From the NCBI GenBank assembly GCA_039720395.1, contig CM077824.1, positions 25,497,278 through 25,561,277 on the forward strand: a DNA stretch of 64,000 bases, written 5' to 3'. Shown piece after piece: positions 23,113 through 34,885 of this stretch. Every line of letters starts with the position of its first letter. The stretch's first letter is position 1. This DNA comes from Liquidambar formosana. Lineage: Eukaryota > Streptophyta > Magnoliopsida > Saxifragales > Altingiaceae. The notes under the pieces were generated by a model that was given only the letters and a program-made list of their open reading frames with translations, was not told the DNA's origin and did no database searches. The position numbers were made by a program, and so were the translations under genes.

Positions 23113-25209
23113 GAGAATAAATGTTCTTTATTTAAAAATGAAGAGTTCATTACTTCTGGAGTTTATGTGAATGGCCTTTATTTTCTAAACTTTATTGCAA
23201 ATGTTAATTGCATAGAGCATGATAGTTCTAAATTGAATGCAGACAAACCCAAAAGAACAAGAGATGAAGAAAACTCCGCATATGACTGGCACTTGAGACT
23301 AGGTCATATCAGTGAGAATAGGATTAACAAGATGTGTAAGGATGGACAATTGGGTCCATTGGTTTCTATGCCCTTTCCAACTTGTGAATCTTGTTTACTA
23401 GGTAAAATGACCAAGTCACCTTTCACCGGTCACGGTGAGAGAGCAGCAGACATATTAGGATTAATACATAGTGATGTATGTGGTCCTATGAGCATACATG
23501 CTCGTGGAGGTTTCTCTTACTTTATAACCTTTACCGATGATCATTCTAGGTACGGGTATGTGTACTTAATGAAGTACAAATCTGAAGCATTTGAAAAGTT
23601 CAAAGAATTCAGATATGAAGTAGAGAAACAAACTGGTAAAAGTATTAAAGCTCTTCGATCGGATCGAGGAGGAGAATATTTAACTGGTGAGTTTTTAGAT
23701 CATCTTGTTCAAGCGGGCATTCTATCTCAATGGACACGTCCTGGAACACCACAGCTTAATGGTGTGTCAGAAAGGAGGAATAGAACCTTATTGGATATGG
23801 TTAGGTCCATGATGAGTTACACTGATTTACCATTGTCCTTCTGGGGACATGCCCTGGAAACTGCAGCGTATTTGTTGAACAGAGTCCCAACCAAATCTGT
23901 CCCTAAGACACCGTATGAGATATGGAAAGGGAGAGCACCAAGCCTTAAACATATTAAGGTATGGGGTTGCACTGCATATGTAAAGACACATGATGCAACC
24001 AAGTTAGAATCAAGATCAATTAAATGTAGGTTTGTGGGATATCCTAAAGAGAGTTTAGGATATTATTTCTATTATCCTGATGAACAAAAGGTGTTTGTTA
24101 GTAAGTTTGCAGTCTTTCTTGAAAAAGAGTTTATTCAAGAAGGAGGCAATAACAGGAAAATAGAACTCAAAGAATTGTCTGATGAGACACAAACCGACAG
24201 TGATCCTACCCCTGTCCCTGATGAGACAGAACCCACTAATGTACCACAACCTCTCCGTAGATCGAGTAGGGTATCTGTTGTACCTGAGAGATATGGATTT
24301 CTCAACCATAATGCAGAGGAATTGTTCCTTGGTGATAGAGAACACCCAAATGACCCTACTACTTATGGACAGGCGATTTCGGATATTGATTCGAACAAAT
24401 GGCTGGAAGCTATGAAATCTGAAATGGACTCGATGTATTCCAACAAAGTCTGGACTTTAGTTGATCCACCAGAAGGTATAGTACCTATTGGCTGCAAATG
24501 GATCTTCAAAAGGAAGATAGGTTCAGATGGAAAGGTAGAAACCTACAAGGCTAGGCTAGTGGCAAAAGGTTACCGACAAAGACATGGTATTGACTATGAG
24601 GAAACCTTCTCGCCAGTGGCTATGCTTAAGTCCATTAGGATCTTGTTAGCTATAGCTGCGCACTACGATTATGAGATATGGCAAATGGATGTAAAGACCG
24701 CTTTCCTTAATGGAAACATTGAGGAAGACCTTTATATGCAGCAACCTGAGGGTTTTACATCCAGTGGTGAGGGCCACAAAGTGTGCAAGCTACAGCGGTC
24801 CATTTATGGACTTAAACAAGCTTCTAGAAGCTGGAACATCCGATTCGATGAGGCAATCAAATCGTTTGGTTTCCTACAGAATATGGATGAACCATGTGTG
24901 TACAAGAAAGTTAGTGGGAGTGCGATTACCTTCCTAGTCCTATATGTTGATGACATTCTACTTATCGGGAATAAAGTAGAAACGTTATCAAAAGTGAAAG
25001 AGTGGCTTTCACAGAATTTCTCCATGAAAGATTTGGGAGAAGCATCCTATATTCTGGGAATAAAGGTCTATAGAGATAGATCTAAAAGGATGCTAGGTCT
25101 CTCCCAATCATTGTACATAGACAAAATATTGAAAAGGTTCAATTTAGAAGATTCCAAAAGAGGTCTAAAAACATGGCACCTAAAACTCCAGAGGAGATTG
25201 CGTACATGA
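23113..25209 (+). CDS. Copia D integrase and reverse transcriptase
   Basis: In frame with gag after the TAG; first ATG at 23167. Integrase: zinc motif ([12 protein letters not shown] ... CESCLLGK), catalytic DDE in [15 protein letters not shown] and [11 protein letters not shown] variable linker, [16 protein letters not shown], leads to [62 protein letters not shown], and the catalytic YVDDILL at about 24943-24963. Near 25165 the frame shifts and ends after 12-13 foreign residues at 25209. Copia H still has, at 59490-59460, a short segment missing here (VRHGIKLS), so D lost a few tens of bases, probably between short TCTAAAA-like repeats. Confidence 0.93.
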   Translation, partial: ENKCSLFKNEEFITSGVYVNGLYFLNFIANVNCIEHDSSKLNADKPKRTRDEENSAYDWHLRLGHISENRINKMCKDGQLGPLVSMPFPTCESCLLGKMTKSPFTGHGERAADILGLIHSDVCGPMSIHARGGFSYFITFTDDHSRYGYVYLMKYKSEAFEKFKEFRYEVEKQTGKSIKALRSDRGGEYLTGEFLDHLVQAGILSQWTRPGTPQLNGVSERRNRTLLDMVRSMMSYTDLPLSFWGHALETAAYLLNRVPTKSVPKTPYEIWKGRAPSLKHIKVWGCTAYVKTHDATKLESRSIKCRFVGYPKESLGYYFYYPDEQKVFVSKFAVFLEKEFIQEGGNNRKIELKELSDETQTDSDPTPVPDETEPTNVPQPLRRSSRVSVVPERYGFLNHNAEELFLGDREHPNDPTTYGQAISDIDSNKWLEAMKSEMDSMYSNKVWTLVDPPEGIVPIGCKWIFKRKIGSDGKVETYKARLVAKGYRQRHGIDYEETFSPVAMLKSIRILLAIAAHYDYEIWQMDVKTAFLNGNIEEDLYMQQPEGFTSSGEGHKVCKLQRSIYGLKQASRSWNIRFDEAIKSFGFLQNMDEPCVYKKVSGSAITFLVLYVDDILLIGNKVETLSKVKEWLSQNFSMKDLGEASYILGIKVYRDRSKRMLGLSQSLYIDKILKRFNLEDSKRGLKTWHLKLQRRLRT

Positions 25210-25898
25210 GGACGATTCCCTATGCTTCTGCAGTAGGGAGTCTAATGTATGCCATGTTGTGTACAAGACCAGATATCGCTTTTGGTGTAAGTGTTACAAG
25301 CAGATATCAGGCAGACCCAGGTGTGAAACACTGGGAAGCAGTCAAGGCTGTCCTTAAGTACTTAAGAAGAACTAAGGAACTATTCCTTGTCTATGGAGGA
25401 AGAAATTTAGAAATGGTTGGTTATACGGATTCAGATTTTCAATCTGACGATGATGATAGGAAATCAACATCGGGGTATGTTTTCACCTTGAATGGTGGAA
25501 CTGTAAGTTGGAGGAGCTGTAAACAGGATGTTACAGCGGACTCCACTACAGAGGCTGAGTACATTGCTGCATCAGAGGCTGCAAAGGAAGCTGTTTGGAT
25601 AAAGAAGTTCATTACTGAACTGGGAGTAGTTCCTGCCATTGAGAAGCCCTTGCCATTGTTTTGTGACAACAACGGGGCTATTGCTCAAGCTAAGGAACCA
25701 CGGTCTCATCAAAAGTCCAAACACATTGAGCGTCGATTCCATGTGATTAGAGAGATCATTGGAAGAGGTGATATTAGCATACAGAAGATTCACACAACAG
25801 AAAATGTAGCAGATCCCTTCACTAAAGCTATGACCCAAGAGCAGTTGGATCACCACAGACAGGAAATGGGTATTAGATACATTGTGGATTGGCTATAG
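25173..25898 (+). CDS. Copia D RNase H and C-terminal end
   Basis: Frame-shifted continuation of pol. After [26 protein letters not shown] come the typical copia end of RT ([17 protein letters not shown]), [15 protein letters not shown], and RNase H with [15 protein letters not shown] and FCDNNGAI holding the catalytic acidic residues. The end motif [14 protein letters not shown] is strongly kept, even in the dead copies A and G. The ATG at 25173 is internal to the original polyprotein and is probably not a real start. Stop 25896-25898, 14 nt before the 3' LTR. Confidence 0.92.
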   Translation: MAPKTPEEIAYMRTIPYASAVGSLMYAMLCTRPDIAFGVSVTSRYQADPGVKHWEAVKAVLKYLRRTKELFLVYGGRNLEMVGYTDSDFQSDDDDRKSTSGYVFTLNGGTVSWRSCKQDVTADSTTEAEYIAASEAAKEAVWIKKFITELGVVPAIEKPLPLFCDNNGAIAQAKEPRSHQKSKHIERRFHVIREIIGRGDISIQKIHTTENVADPFTKAMTQEQLDHHRQEMGIRYIVDWL

Positions 25899-25901
25899 TG
25901 C

Positions 25902-25912
25902 AAGTGGGAGAT
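25902..25912 (+). other. Polypurine tract of copia D
   Basis: AAGTGGGAGAT immediately before TGTTAGAG; primes plus-strand DNA in this family. Confidence 0.85.
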
Positions 25913-27580
25913 TGTTAGAGTTATGCCCTAGAGCCAATCATAGAGATGATTGTTTAGGGATAAAGGAACAATCATTTGATTTCATTTATTTATGTCACAT
26001 TTATTATTGATTTAATAAAAGGGCTTATTCTATTATGTTTGTATGCATCATTTATATTTACATAATATGTCCAAGGAGTTAGAGTTGAGAATATTGAATT
26101 ACAAAGAGTTGTAATTATGAGACTATAAATATATCTCTGTACTAAACTCCTAAATCATTCCTAGTTGAAGGTTCACTATGATGGACAGTGATGAACCATA
26201 GGACTAGCACTTGTTAGGTTGACTCTATAGGAGGATAGCTGGTCTCAAGCTATTTGTGTGGAGACACTACAACCAACAGGTGGGTGCCTGTTAATAGAAT
26301 AGGTACACTGAATGTGACCAAAGATTTGAGATAAACTGAATGGAGTTTTAACCTGCCTGTCAATCAGTTTCTCAATGTTATAGTGGTACAAGTAATCCTT
26401 AGACCTGAGACACCATAGTTACCTTATGCATGTAGCTTTAGAAGTTTGATAACACTAAGTGCAGATTCTATTCATGGGTCTGTAAAGGTGTTCATTGGCC
26501 CTATTGCTATGTGTATGAAGGCATGTGAGTGATCAACAAGGAATCCATTACTCTTAGGAAAAAGAGAGAGAATGTCTCATATAGCATTCATAATATAACT
26601 CATTCAGTCCATGGCCATGGCAGTGTGAATATGGAAAGGAGTTTCCATAAGTTCATCATTGAGTTGATATTTATGAATGAGTATAAAGTAATTGAACTAG
26701 GGACTTGACAGACTTCCATGTCCTATTAGTTCAATTGGAGACATTGTGTAAATGGAAGGATGCAATTGTAACCTATAAACTATAACAGAAGGGTTCTTTG
26801 ATAGATACATATTTACTTCATTAAGGACGACACCATGAACCATATGCTAGGTGTTATTCATGGTTAGTAGAAGCCCTAATTGATATAAGTGAGTTATAAT
26901 CAATTAGGGAATTGGAAGGAGTTCCAATTAGACCCTAAATGGAAAGAGTTCCATTGTGCACACCTCGTGCTATTCCTACTACTTGATGATGTGAACCCAA
27001 TGGGTCACACACTGATCATGCAAGATGAGCTTTAAAGTCTATGAGAGAAAGGGTATGAGTGCATAAAGAATAGTTCTTTGAGGCCTATTTATATTTGATA
27101 TAATTTATAGGGGTTATTGTGCAATTTAGAGAAATTGCATCACACCCTAATAGGGTTTCCCCCTAGGGCCGGCCCCCTTAGTGTGGACTATATAAGCCAC
27201 ACTATGATGTGTGACATCATCACAAGTTGAAATCCCAAGGGGCTGTCCAGATTTTCCAGCCTCCCTCTCTCTCTCTCCTCTCTTCTCCTTCACTAGCAAC
27301 AACAAGGGAAAAGAAGGAAAAGACTTGAAGCTCTAGCTAGGTGTGGATACCGTTGGAGGCAGCACACTTGGGCTGCTCATTCACCGCTGTCCGGAATCAA
27401 AGCTTGGAGCAAAAAAAAAAAAAAAAAAAGGAGAAGACAAAAATTCTGTAAGTGTTCTAACCCTCTTCATAGTTAGGGTTTGATTTTGTATATGCATAGT
27501 TAGATTCATGGGCTGTGGAATCAAAGGGAAAATTTTTATATTCCGCACTTCTATTTTTCCCTCTTGTATGATTCCCAACA
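25913..27580 (+). repeat. 3' LTR of copia D
   Basis: 1668 bp, same as the 5' LTR except T at 26555, including the A19 run. Followed by target copy agaac. Confidence 0.93.
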
Positions 27581-28017
27581 AGAACTTGGGTAAAAAGTGC
27601 AATAGTGTGATGGCTCTTCCTTTTCGAACTCTTGTTCGCCTTCAAACCCCATAGTAAGGACCATGTCTTGGAACAAAGTGACCATGGCTTCAGAATCCAT
27701 ATGCTCCACCCAATCTTCTTCTTTCTTCTCCCAATAACTGTCATTGATGGCTTCATCATCCACCATTTCAGCGGTGATTGGATACCACTCAGTGAAGAAA
27801 ATCTTGAACCCCGGGATTCTGATCTTGGTTATCGGATTGAACATAGGCTCTGGGAACCCACAGTACAGGAAGTCATCCCCCTCCTTGATAAAATAGCCAT
27901 TCAGAGTCGGCCTGTATGGTGAAATCTTAAAGTCTAGCACCCTTCCTTCTGCTCTGGCCTTTCCCTTCTCCTTATTCCTCCTTGTCATTTCTGCATAGTC
28001 ATTCTTGGTGGGCTCAT
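27581..28017 (-). pseudogene. Protease-RT linker, proximal part (host Tat element)
   Basis: From 28017 down: a basic segment (MTRRNKEKGKARAEGR), then YRPTLNGYFIKEGDDFLYCGFPEP, IPGFKIFFTEWYPI, and an acidic block KKEEDWVEHMDSEAMVTLF (about 27730-27645) that is repeated at 17485-17398. It is open throughout and interrupted by D on one side and E on the other. No catalytic motif. Confidence 0.7.
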
Positions 28018-29676
28018 TGTTAGGATTATGCCCTAGAGCCAATCATGGAGATGATTGTTTAGGGATTAGGAACAATCATTTGATTTCATTTATGTATGTC
28101 ACATTTATTATTGATTTAATAAAAGGGCTTATTCTATTATGTTTATATGCATCATTTATATTTACATAATATGTCCATGGAGTTAGAGTTGAGAATATGG
28201 AATTACAAAGAGTTGTAATTTTGAGACTATAGATATATCTCTGTACTAAACTCCTAAAGCATTCCTAGTTGAAGGTTCACTATGATGGACAGTAATGAAC
28301 CATAGGACTAGCACTTGTTAGGTTGACTCTATAGGAGGATAGCTAGTCTCAAGCTATTTGTGTGGAGACACTACAACCAACAAGTGGGTGCCTATTACGA
28401 GAATAGGTACACTGAATGTGACCAAAGATATGAGATAAACTGAATGGAGTTTTATCCTGCCTGTCAATCAGTTTCTCATTGTTATAGTGGTACAAGTAAT
28501 CCTTAGACCTGAGACACCATAGTTGCCTTATGCATGTAGCTTTAGAAGTTTGATAACACTAAGTGCAAATCCTATTCAGGGGTTTGCAAAGGTGTTCATT
28601 GGCCCTACTGCTATGTGTATGAAGGCATGTGAGTGATCAACAAGGGATCCATCACTCTTAGGAAAAAGAGAGAGAATGTCTCATATAGCATTCATAATAT
28701 AACTCATTAAATCCATGGCCATGGTAGGATGAATATGAAAAGAGTTTCATGAGTTCATCTATGAGTTGATATCTATGAATGAGTATAAAGTAATTGAACT
28801 AGGGACTTGACAGACTTCCATGTCCTATTAGTTCAATTAGAGACATTGTGTTGAAGGAAGGATGCAATTGTAACCTATAAACTATAACAGAAGGGTTCTT
28901 TGTAAATGACTATTCACCTCATTAAGGACCACACCATGAGCCATATGCTAGGTGTTACTCATGGTTAGTAGAAGCTCTAATTGATATAAGTGAGTTATAA
29001 TCAATTAGGGAATTGGAAGGAGTTCCAATTAGACCCTAAATGGAAAGAGTTCCATTGTGCACACCTTGTGCTATTCCTACTACTTAATGATGTGAACCCA
29101 ATGGGTCACACACTGATCATGCAAGAAGGGCTTTAAAGTCTATGAGAGAAAGGGTTTTAGTGAATAAAGAATAGTTCTTTATGGGCCTATTTGTATTTGA
29201 TACAAATAATAGGGGTTAATGTGCAATTAAGAGTAATTACACATAACCCTATTAGGGTTTCTTCCCCATGGCCAGCCCCCTTTAGTGGGCTGCCTATATA
29301 AGGCACACTTATGTGTGACATGGCATAAGAGGCTTGCACAATAAACCCTAGCCGTCCAGCCCTTTGGAGGCTCTCTTCTCTCTCTCTCTCTTCTCCACCT
29401 CTAGCAACAACAAGGAAGAAGAAAGAAAAGGCTTGAAGCTCTAGCTAGGTGTGGATACCGTTGGAGGCAGCACACTTGGGCTGCTCATTCACCGCTGTCC
29501 GGAGTAGAAGCTTGGAGCAAAACGGAGAAGACAAAAATCCTGTAAGTGTTCTAACCCTCTTCGTAGTTAGGGTTTGATTTTGTGTTATGCATAGTTAGAT
29601 TCATGGGATTGGGAATCGTAGGAAAAATTTTTTATATTCCGCCTTTGTATTTTTCCCTCTTGTTCGATTCCCAACA
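28018..29676 (+). mobile_element. Solo LTR E (copia A/G subfamily)
   Basis: 1659 bp, TGTTAGGATT...CCCAACA, target duplication ctcat (28013-28017, 29677-29681). TATA box near 29294. Nearly the same as the LTRs of A. Confidence 0.92.
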
Positions 29677-29681
29677 CTCAT

Positions 29682-30149
29682 ATCCTAACCCAAAAGTGTA
29701 GGAAACAACCTGGCTTTGAATAGAATGAGGGAGTCCTTGTTGGCAACGCCTTAGCCCCATACCTGGGAAGAAATTCATTTTCTGCATTATCTCACCAACA
29801 TGTAAATTACCATGAGGACAATAGTCAAGGGGTATCAATTCTTCCTTTTCCAACTCCTTTTCTATGCACTGCACATACTCAAACCCTGACAAGGGTATCT
29901 CAACCGACTCTGGTTTTATCTCACATACGGGTACTCCCGCCATTTTCAAATCATAGTCCCCTTGAAGTGTGGCAATGGCTCCTTCATGAGGGAACTTTAC
30001 CTTTTGGTGCAATGATGATGGTACAGCCCCAGCAGGATGAATCCAAGGCCTTCCTAATAACAGATTAAAGCATGACGGCACATCCAAGACTTGAAACTCC
30101 ACTCTGAACTCCGTGGGTCCCATGATTAAAGGTAAAGTGATTACCCCAA
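29682..30149 (-). pseudogene. Protease, C-terminal part, and following linker (host Tat element)
   Basis: From about 30123 down: MGPTEFRVEFQVLDVPSCFNLLLGRPWIHPAGAV, the typical second half of a gypsy retropepsin (LLLGRPW is the conserved C-terminal motif), then SLHQKVKFPHEG and an acidic linker. It is out of frame with the protease active site at 30246-30275: a small deletion at about 30140-30160 breaks the frame. Confidence 0.82.
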
Positions 30150-31008
30150 TTACTTCTCTACGGGTATTATCACTGTCTGCCCAGATGGAGTGAAATCAGT
30201 GGGCTCCAAGCCCAAAACGGTTGCAGTTCTCAAAGGAGATACATTCAGCGCGGAACCATTATCAATCAAGACCGTGGGAACCCTCTTCCCCATGGTGTCA
30301 ACAGTTATGTGCAGAGCTTGGGAGTGGCTTGGCCCACTTTTAGGTAAGTCAGCCTCTGTGAACACTATAGTGGAATTCTTCGGAGCAGGGTTTACTAGAT
30401 TCACCAATCCCTCAGGAGATAAATCAACCGGAACCTGTATCTGATTTAACAACTTCAGCACTGTCTGTCTGTGTTTGTGAGAGGCCATAAGCAAGCCCCA
30501 TATAGTGATATTGGCATTGGTCTTCTTCAATTGTCTGAGGACTTCATCCTCTTCTTCTTGCACATCAAGGCGCTTATCTAACTCACCCAGTGGATTATCA
30601 GATTCCAAGTGCGGAGGCTTGAAATGGCGACCCCCTCTTGTTATGTGGTCTATTTCTTCATCACTAGCACATATGTCATCAATCTCATACGTGTTACCTA
30701 TTAGGTCATCCCATTCAATCATATCAATGTCCTCCATCTGCACCTCTTCGGGTATATCATCCCAGCCCGTAGGAATTATGGGCTCACTTGGCAATGGATC
30801 AGGATAAAGCACATAGTAATCAAACTTCCCCGAAGGTTCTCCCAACAACCCCACTCGAGGGTCTCCTGCTTCATATCTTTCTTTCAACTGCTGTTGGATA
30901 GACTTCTTTGGTAATTGTAGGGTCTTTTGATCAATGAGGTCTTGGACGACCTTTCTCAACATAGCACAGTCCTCAGTGTCATGGCCAGGTATACCATAGT
31001 ATTGGCAA
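30150..31008 (-). pseudogene. Second zinc-knuckle-like motif and protease active site (host Tat element)
   Basis: Starts with CQYYGIPGHDTEDC (31007-30966), a CCHC-like motif in which Tyr takes the place of the second Cys. It is followed by MLRKVVQDLIDQK, which repeats the end of the first knuckle region (31330-31246). An acidic spacer leads to VLIDNGSALNV (about 30275-30246), the retropepsin active site in the DNGS form typical of this group. The frame closes at 30150. Confidence 0.82.
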
Positions 31009-31875
31009 TATTGATGGGGTGTTTGGGGTCTTGGTTTTGGAAGGTGAGGTATGATAAGGCCTTTTGTTACAGCATTGGTGAAAGGCTTGGGTCAAGGACA
31101 TGGGTAACGAGGTATATTGTCTTATGGGTAGGCAAGGTCGAGATGGGTCGGCTTCAACGGCATTTATGGAGTTGGATGAATTATGAGAGGGAAGTGGATT
31201 TTGGGTGACATTTGGGCGATTTGGTGGAGTTGGTGGTGAGATGATTTATTTGTCAAGTAAGTCTTGAATCTCATGCCTAAGGCGATAGCAACGGTTGGTT
31301 GAGTGGCCTTTGGCTTGGTGGAATTTGCAGTATTCATTCTCATTGTAGTTCTTGGGCAATGGGTTTGGTGGTGGTCTTGGGTCGAGAGGTTTTAGCAAGC
31401 CTCGGCTCTTTAGCTTTTCAAGCACTTTCTCAAGTGGCATATGCAACTCGGTGAATTGGTGAGGTGGGTTGGTGTCATTTAGGGAGATAGGTTGAATGGG
31501 TTGGGCTATGGCATTGACCTCGGCATTGTTTTTCCCAGCAAAGTTCGGCCTGCGGCTCCTTTGGACTTCTTCCGTCTTGATTGACCCATCGGCAATAGCA
31601 TCCTCAACTTGTGTACCTGCTCCGATAAGAGCCTTGAAATTAGGGAAGTAGTGAGCAAAGAGGTGCTTGTGATACACCGGCAATAGGTTCTTAACCACCA
31701 ACTGAATTTGATCTTCCTCATTCGGTCTATTTGCCATTTTCAAGGCCTTTTGCCTCCACCTTGTAATGAAAGCGGAGAAAGTCTCATTAGCCCCTTGTTT
31801 CGTGGTCTTTAGGTCCCTTCTTGTGACATCCATCTTAGTGTTGTACTTGTAGTGCTCTGAAAACTCATTACATAT
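31009..31875 (-). pseudogene. Gag core C-terminal half and first zinc knuckle (host Tat element)
   Basis: From 31875 down: NEFSEHYKYNTKMDVTRRDL, QGANETFSAFITRWRQKA and LVVKNLLP are the classic plant gypsy gag core. Then comes a Pro-rich part and CKFHQAKGHSTNRC (31330-31289), a C-x2-H-x4-H-x4-C metal-binding variant. The frame stops at 31246. 31009-31245 reads as a Pro/Ser-rich spacer to the second knuckle with a shifted frame. Solo LTR F separates it from the gag N-terminus at 34886. Confidence 0.85.
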
Positions 31876-32581
31876 TGTCACACCCCATTTTTGTCACCTT
31901 AGCTAGGACATATCATTTCATGTAGGATTTTGAGTCCTTTTTGAGTCTAGTCTTTTGCATTGAGTTTCTGTGGCATTGAATATCATGTGTATGAATTTTG
32001 AAGTGGTTTGGAGTTCATTTCGATAGTCAATAAGAACTTTTGCGACTTTAAGGGTATAATCGTCTTTTAAGCCATATATTTTCCATTTGACTTTGGAATG
32101 GATCCCGAGTCATCCCATCAAGTTCATATGGTTATATAGAGTCCATATATAGGTTTAATTTCATGAATTAATGGTTTAAGATCAATTCGGCTCATAATGG
32201 TTCGGGTTGGCTAAAAGACCCTTTCTTGGTTTGCTCAAATTGACTCATAAAACCCAATCAATTTTCTCTCATTTAACTTCAATTGGGCTTTATTTATGTC
32301 CTAAACATGTTTAGAAAGATCAATTTTCGATTGGGAAAGCATTCGGTTCGACCTTGTGTACAAACCCAGCTTAACGACAGTGAAGCACCATGGTTAACCA
32401 CCTTTGTAAAACCTAACCATGCACCTATGGTTGAGGATTTTTGTCCCAAAATACTTAAAAATGTGTTCCCCTTCGAAACACGGTCGTTTTGGCTTTTATT
32501 TCGTCAAAATCGGACTTAATTTGAGCATTTTAGGACTTCTACAGCGAGTAGGAGTCAGAATCGGAGTGAAACAAGGAAAGC

Positions 32582-32662
32582 CCTCGGGTAACCGTCTGGG
32601 GCTGGACGGTCAGCCGTCCAAGCCCATACGGCTAACCGTCCAGGCCTAGTTGGTCACCCGAG
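32582..32662. repeat. GC-rich imperfect palindrome in U3 of LTR F
   Basis: CTCGGGTAACCGTC ... GGTCACCCGAG flank inner words GGACGGTCAGCCGTCC and ACGGCTAACCGTCC. It lies about 190 bp before the TATA box. Homologous in place and outer arms to 48138-48218 in the host LTR, but with different inner words. Confidence 0.75.
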
Positions 32663-34370
32663 GAGTCCTTCTTTAAGTCAACTTCTGACTCTTCTTTCCC
32701 TCTTTTGACGGTTTCCTCCGCCAAAACAACTTGTCTGAGCTTAGGAGTGTGTAGGTTTGAGTTGTTTGAGCACCAAGAGAGTCTCTAATAGCCCTAGGAT
32801 CATTATTTAGTGAATTAATCCTAGCCATTGGTTTAGGGGGTCAGTTCTCTATATAAAGGACATGATATTCAGCACATAGGGGAGGTTAATTGCACTTTAT
32901 ACTTAGAGAGAGAGGGAGCTACGAGTTTGGAGAGATAGAAGGACTTCAAGAGGAGGCTCTTCAACCCCAAGCAAGCAAGGAAACAAGAGGATTGAAGACA
33001 AGGAAGAGTCTACAAGAGGTAAGCCTATCCCTTTTATGCTGAACATGAATTCCTGCTTCTCCTTCTTCTCTTTCTTCTTCTCCTTCTAGGATAGTTGTGG
33101 TGCATGCAATTGTTCTTCTTATGGATGGAATTCAATGTCTATGAGATGTTATATGAATGATTTTAGGATAGTTTATGGCTTTATATGCTTGATAATCCCT
33201 GGTTTACTAAGGATTTGATAGCCTTATTCGTTCTATCCTCTTAAATCATGCATAGTTCACATGTTTAGGTTGCTGTGATTGTTATCATGAATTGATGCTC
33301 CTGTTAGTTAGTATATGTGATATGAATGATATTCATGATAATTTGAGCATGTCTTAGAGTTGTTTCATAGGTCCTAATGCATGGTTGTGAAATTAGGGTT
33401 TCGATAACCCTGAATTCGTACAAGTTTTATACAGCATACTTAGCTTAGTTTTTGGGTTGTTGCTCATCATAATCATTCTATATATGTTGCATATAGTTGA
33501 ATCATGCTAGGTTTGCATTCATATAGTATATTTTATAGGTTTTTTGGAGATATTATCCTTTTCTAAGGATAATTATCCTTTTCGTTGAGTGAGGTTTTGT
33601 ATGAGAGTCTTCTGTGATGTGTTTAAGCATGAAATCACTTCTATTATGTTCTAGGGCATATATTTTACGTAGGATATGCTGATTGCACCTCCCCATAACG
33701 ACTTTCTTACGTGAAATTATCCTAGGATAGTTTCGCTTAAGAAAGCTCGCCGTAGGAAGGTCTATTTTCATATTTTACATAAAATATCATCTTTTTGATT
33801 AGAATGAGCTTTGTTATCATGTTTATTGATATTATTAGAGTCTCTTATGCTTGTTAGTGTGTCTTTCATAGGTTTTTATGCATGTTAGCCGAGTCATTGC
33901 ATGTAGGATTGAGTTAGAGTCTTTAGTTATTCATTATTCTTGTTGTTTGCATGATTAATGGGTAATTTTAGGCCTAGTCAAGGTTCTGTCCAGATTTGCA
34001 TATTGCTTTCTTTGCATGATTGTGTGCAGTTGTAAGGGTGCAAACAGGTACAATGCTTGTCCTATTGCAAATAGGGCTGCTATGGTCTGAAATGGCTAAT
34101 GCTAGGAGCTTATGCGCTCAGGTAAATAGGGTTTGAAGGTGCCCCAATTCACCTTTCTTTTTCTTTCTTTTCTCTTCTCCCTCCTAGGGTTACTTCTTAA
34201 TACAAGTTTATGGTAACTATCAAAGGTTTCCTTCAATAATAAATTCTGGTTTTTATCAAAGTTTTCCTCTTGTGGAAGTTTTCAATTTTGGATTATTCGA
34301 TACCTTTTCAAATGAGGAAACCTAGGGTATTTACCATAGGTTTGTATTAGGTTGTAATCCTATTCTTTTC

Positions 34371-34419
34371 GAACTACGTGGACTTTGATCCATGTATTTC
34401 ACTGCATGGTACGTAGGCG
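34371..34419 (+). promoter_or_regulatory. Hairpin-like ACGTAG motif in LTR F
   Basis: GAACTACGTGGACTTTGATC is followed by CCATG...CATGG and ACGTAGGC. CTACGT pairs with ACGTAG around an inner stem. Conserved at 36777-36729 (minus) in the host LTR; lies downstream of the TATA box, so within the transcribed part of the LTR. Confidence 0.55.
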
Positions 34420-34885
34420 CTCTTCGTGAGGCTCAAGTCCGTTTTAGGATCCACGTATCCTAGGCTTTTTCTTTTCTTTTCTTTTCTTTTCTGTTTTGTT
34501 TTATTTGAGTGATTGTGCATGAGATGATTGGATGAAATATATGATATGCATGCTGCCTTGTGATGATATATGATGATATTTGAGTGGAAAAGATATTAAG
34601 TTAGCCCAATCAAATTAAGAGACCAACTCGGGCGATGTGGGTGCCTATGGGCTTTTGCCCAGAACCTTCCCACATCGTAACTTAGCCCCCGAATCCAATT
34701 TTCTGGTTTCAAAGACTTTGCTTTTCCTTTAATGGAGTCATGTGGTTTTGAAAATAAAACATTTTTGTTGTTTTCCCCTTTTCCCTAAAAAATGAGGTGG
34801 CGACTCCTTTTCGTTTGTTGTCTTTCACCCATCCATAAAATCCTTTTCGCCAAATCCCTTGTGGGCCACTTTTCGTGGGTTCACA

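Larger units (their letters stand above)
17573..27580 (+). mobile_element. Copia D: nearly complete, very young Ty1/copia element
   Basis: 10008 bp with two 1668-bp LTRs, target duplication agaac (17568-17572, 27581-27585), primer site, 3-kb leader, gag-protease-integrase-RT-RNase H and polypurine tract. Domain order (integrase before RT) defines Ty1/copia. The LTRs differ at one position I could find (C at 18215, T at 26555). Despite this youth, the coding region has an in-frame TAG (23110) and a frameshift near 25165. D itself is therefore probably not autonomous, although it lies close to an active source. Confidence 0.95.
31876..34885 (+). mobile_element. Solo LTR F, Tat-type, related to the host's LTR
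   Basis: 3010 bp, TGTCACACCCC...GGGTTCACA, target duplication catat (31871-31875, 34886-34890). It is in opposite orientation to the host and clearly homologous to its 5' LTR (same start, the ACTTTTGCGACT region, the GC-rich palindrome, TATA box, ACGTAG hairpin and TTTTCG-rich end). It has no internal region. The U3 palindrome is at 32582-32662 and the TATA box at about 32849-32858. Confidence 0.88.

Noticed and set aside
27381..27580. Frame opposite to the copia D 3' LTR end, also at 19041-19280
   Set aside because: It is a by-product of the LTR and its A-run, present in both LTRs and not related to any gene.
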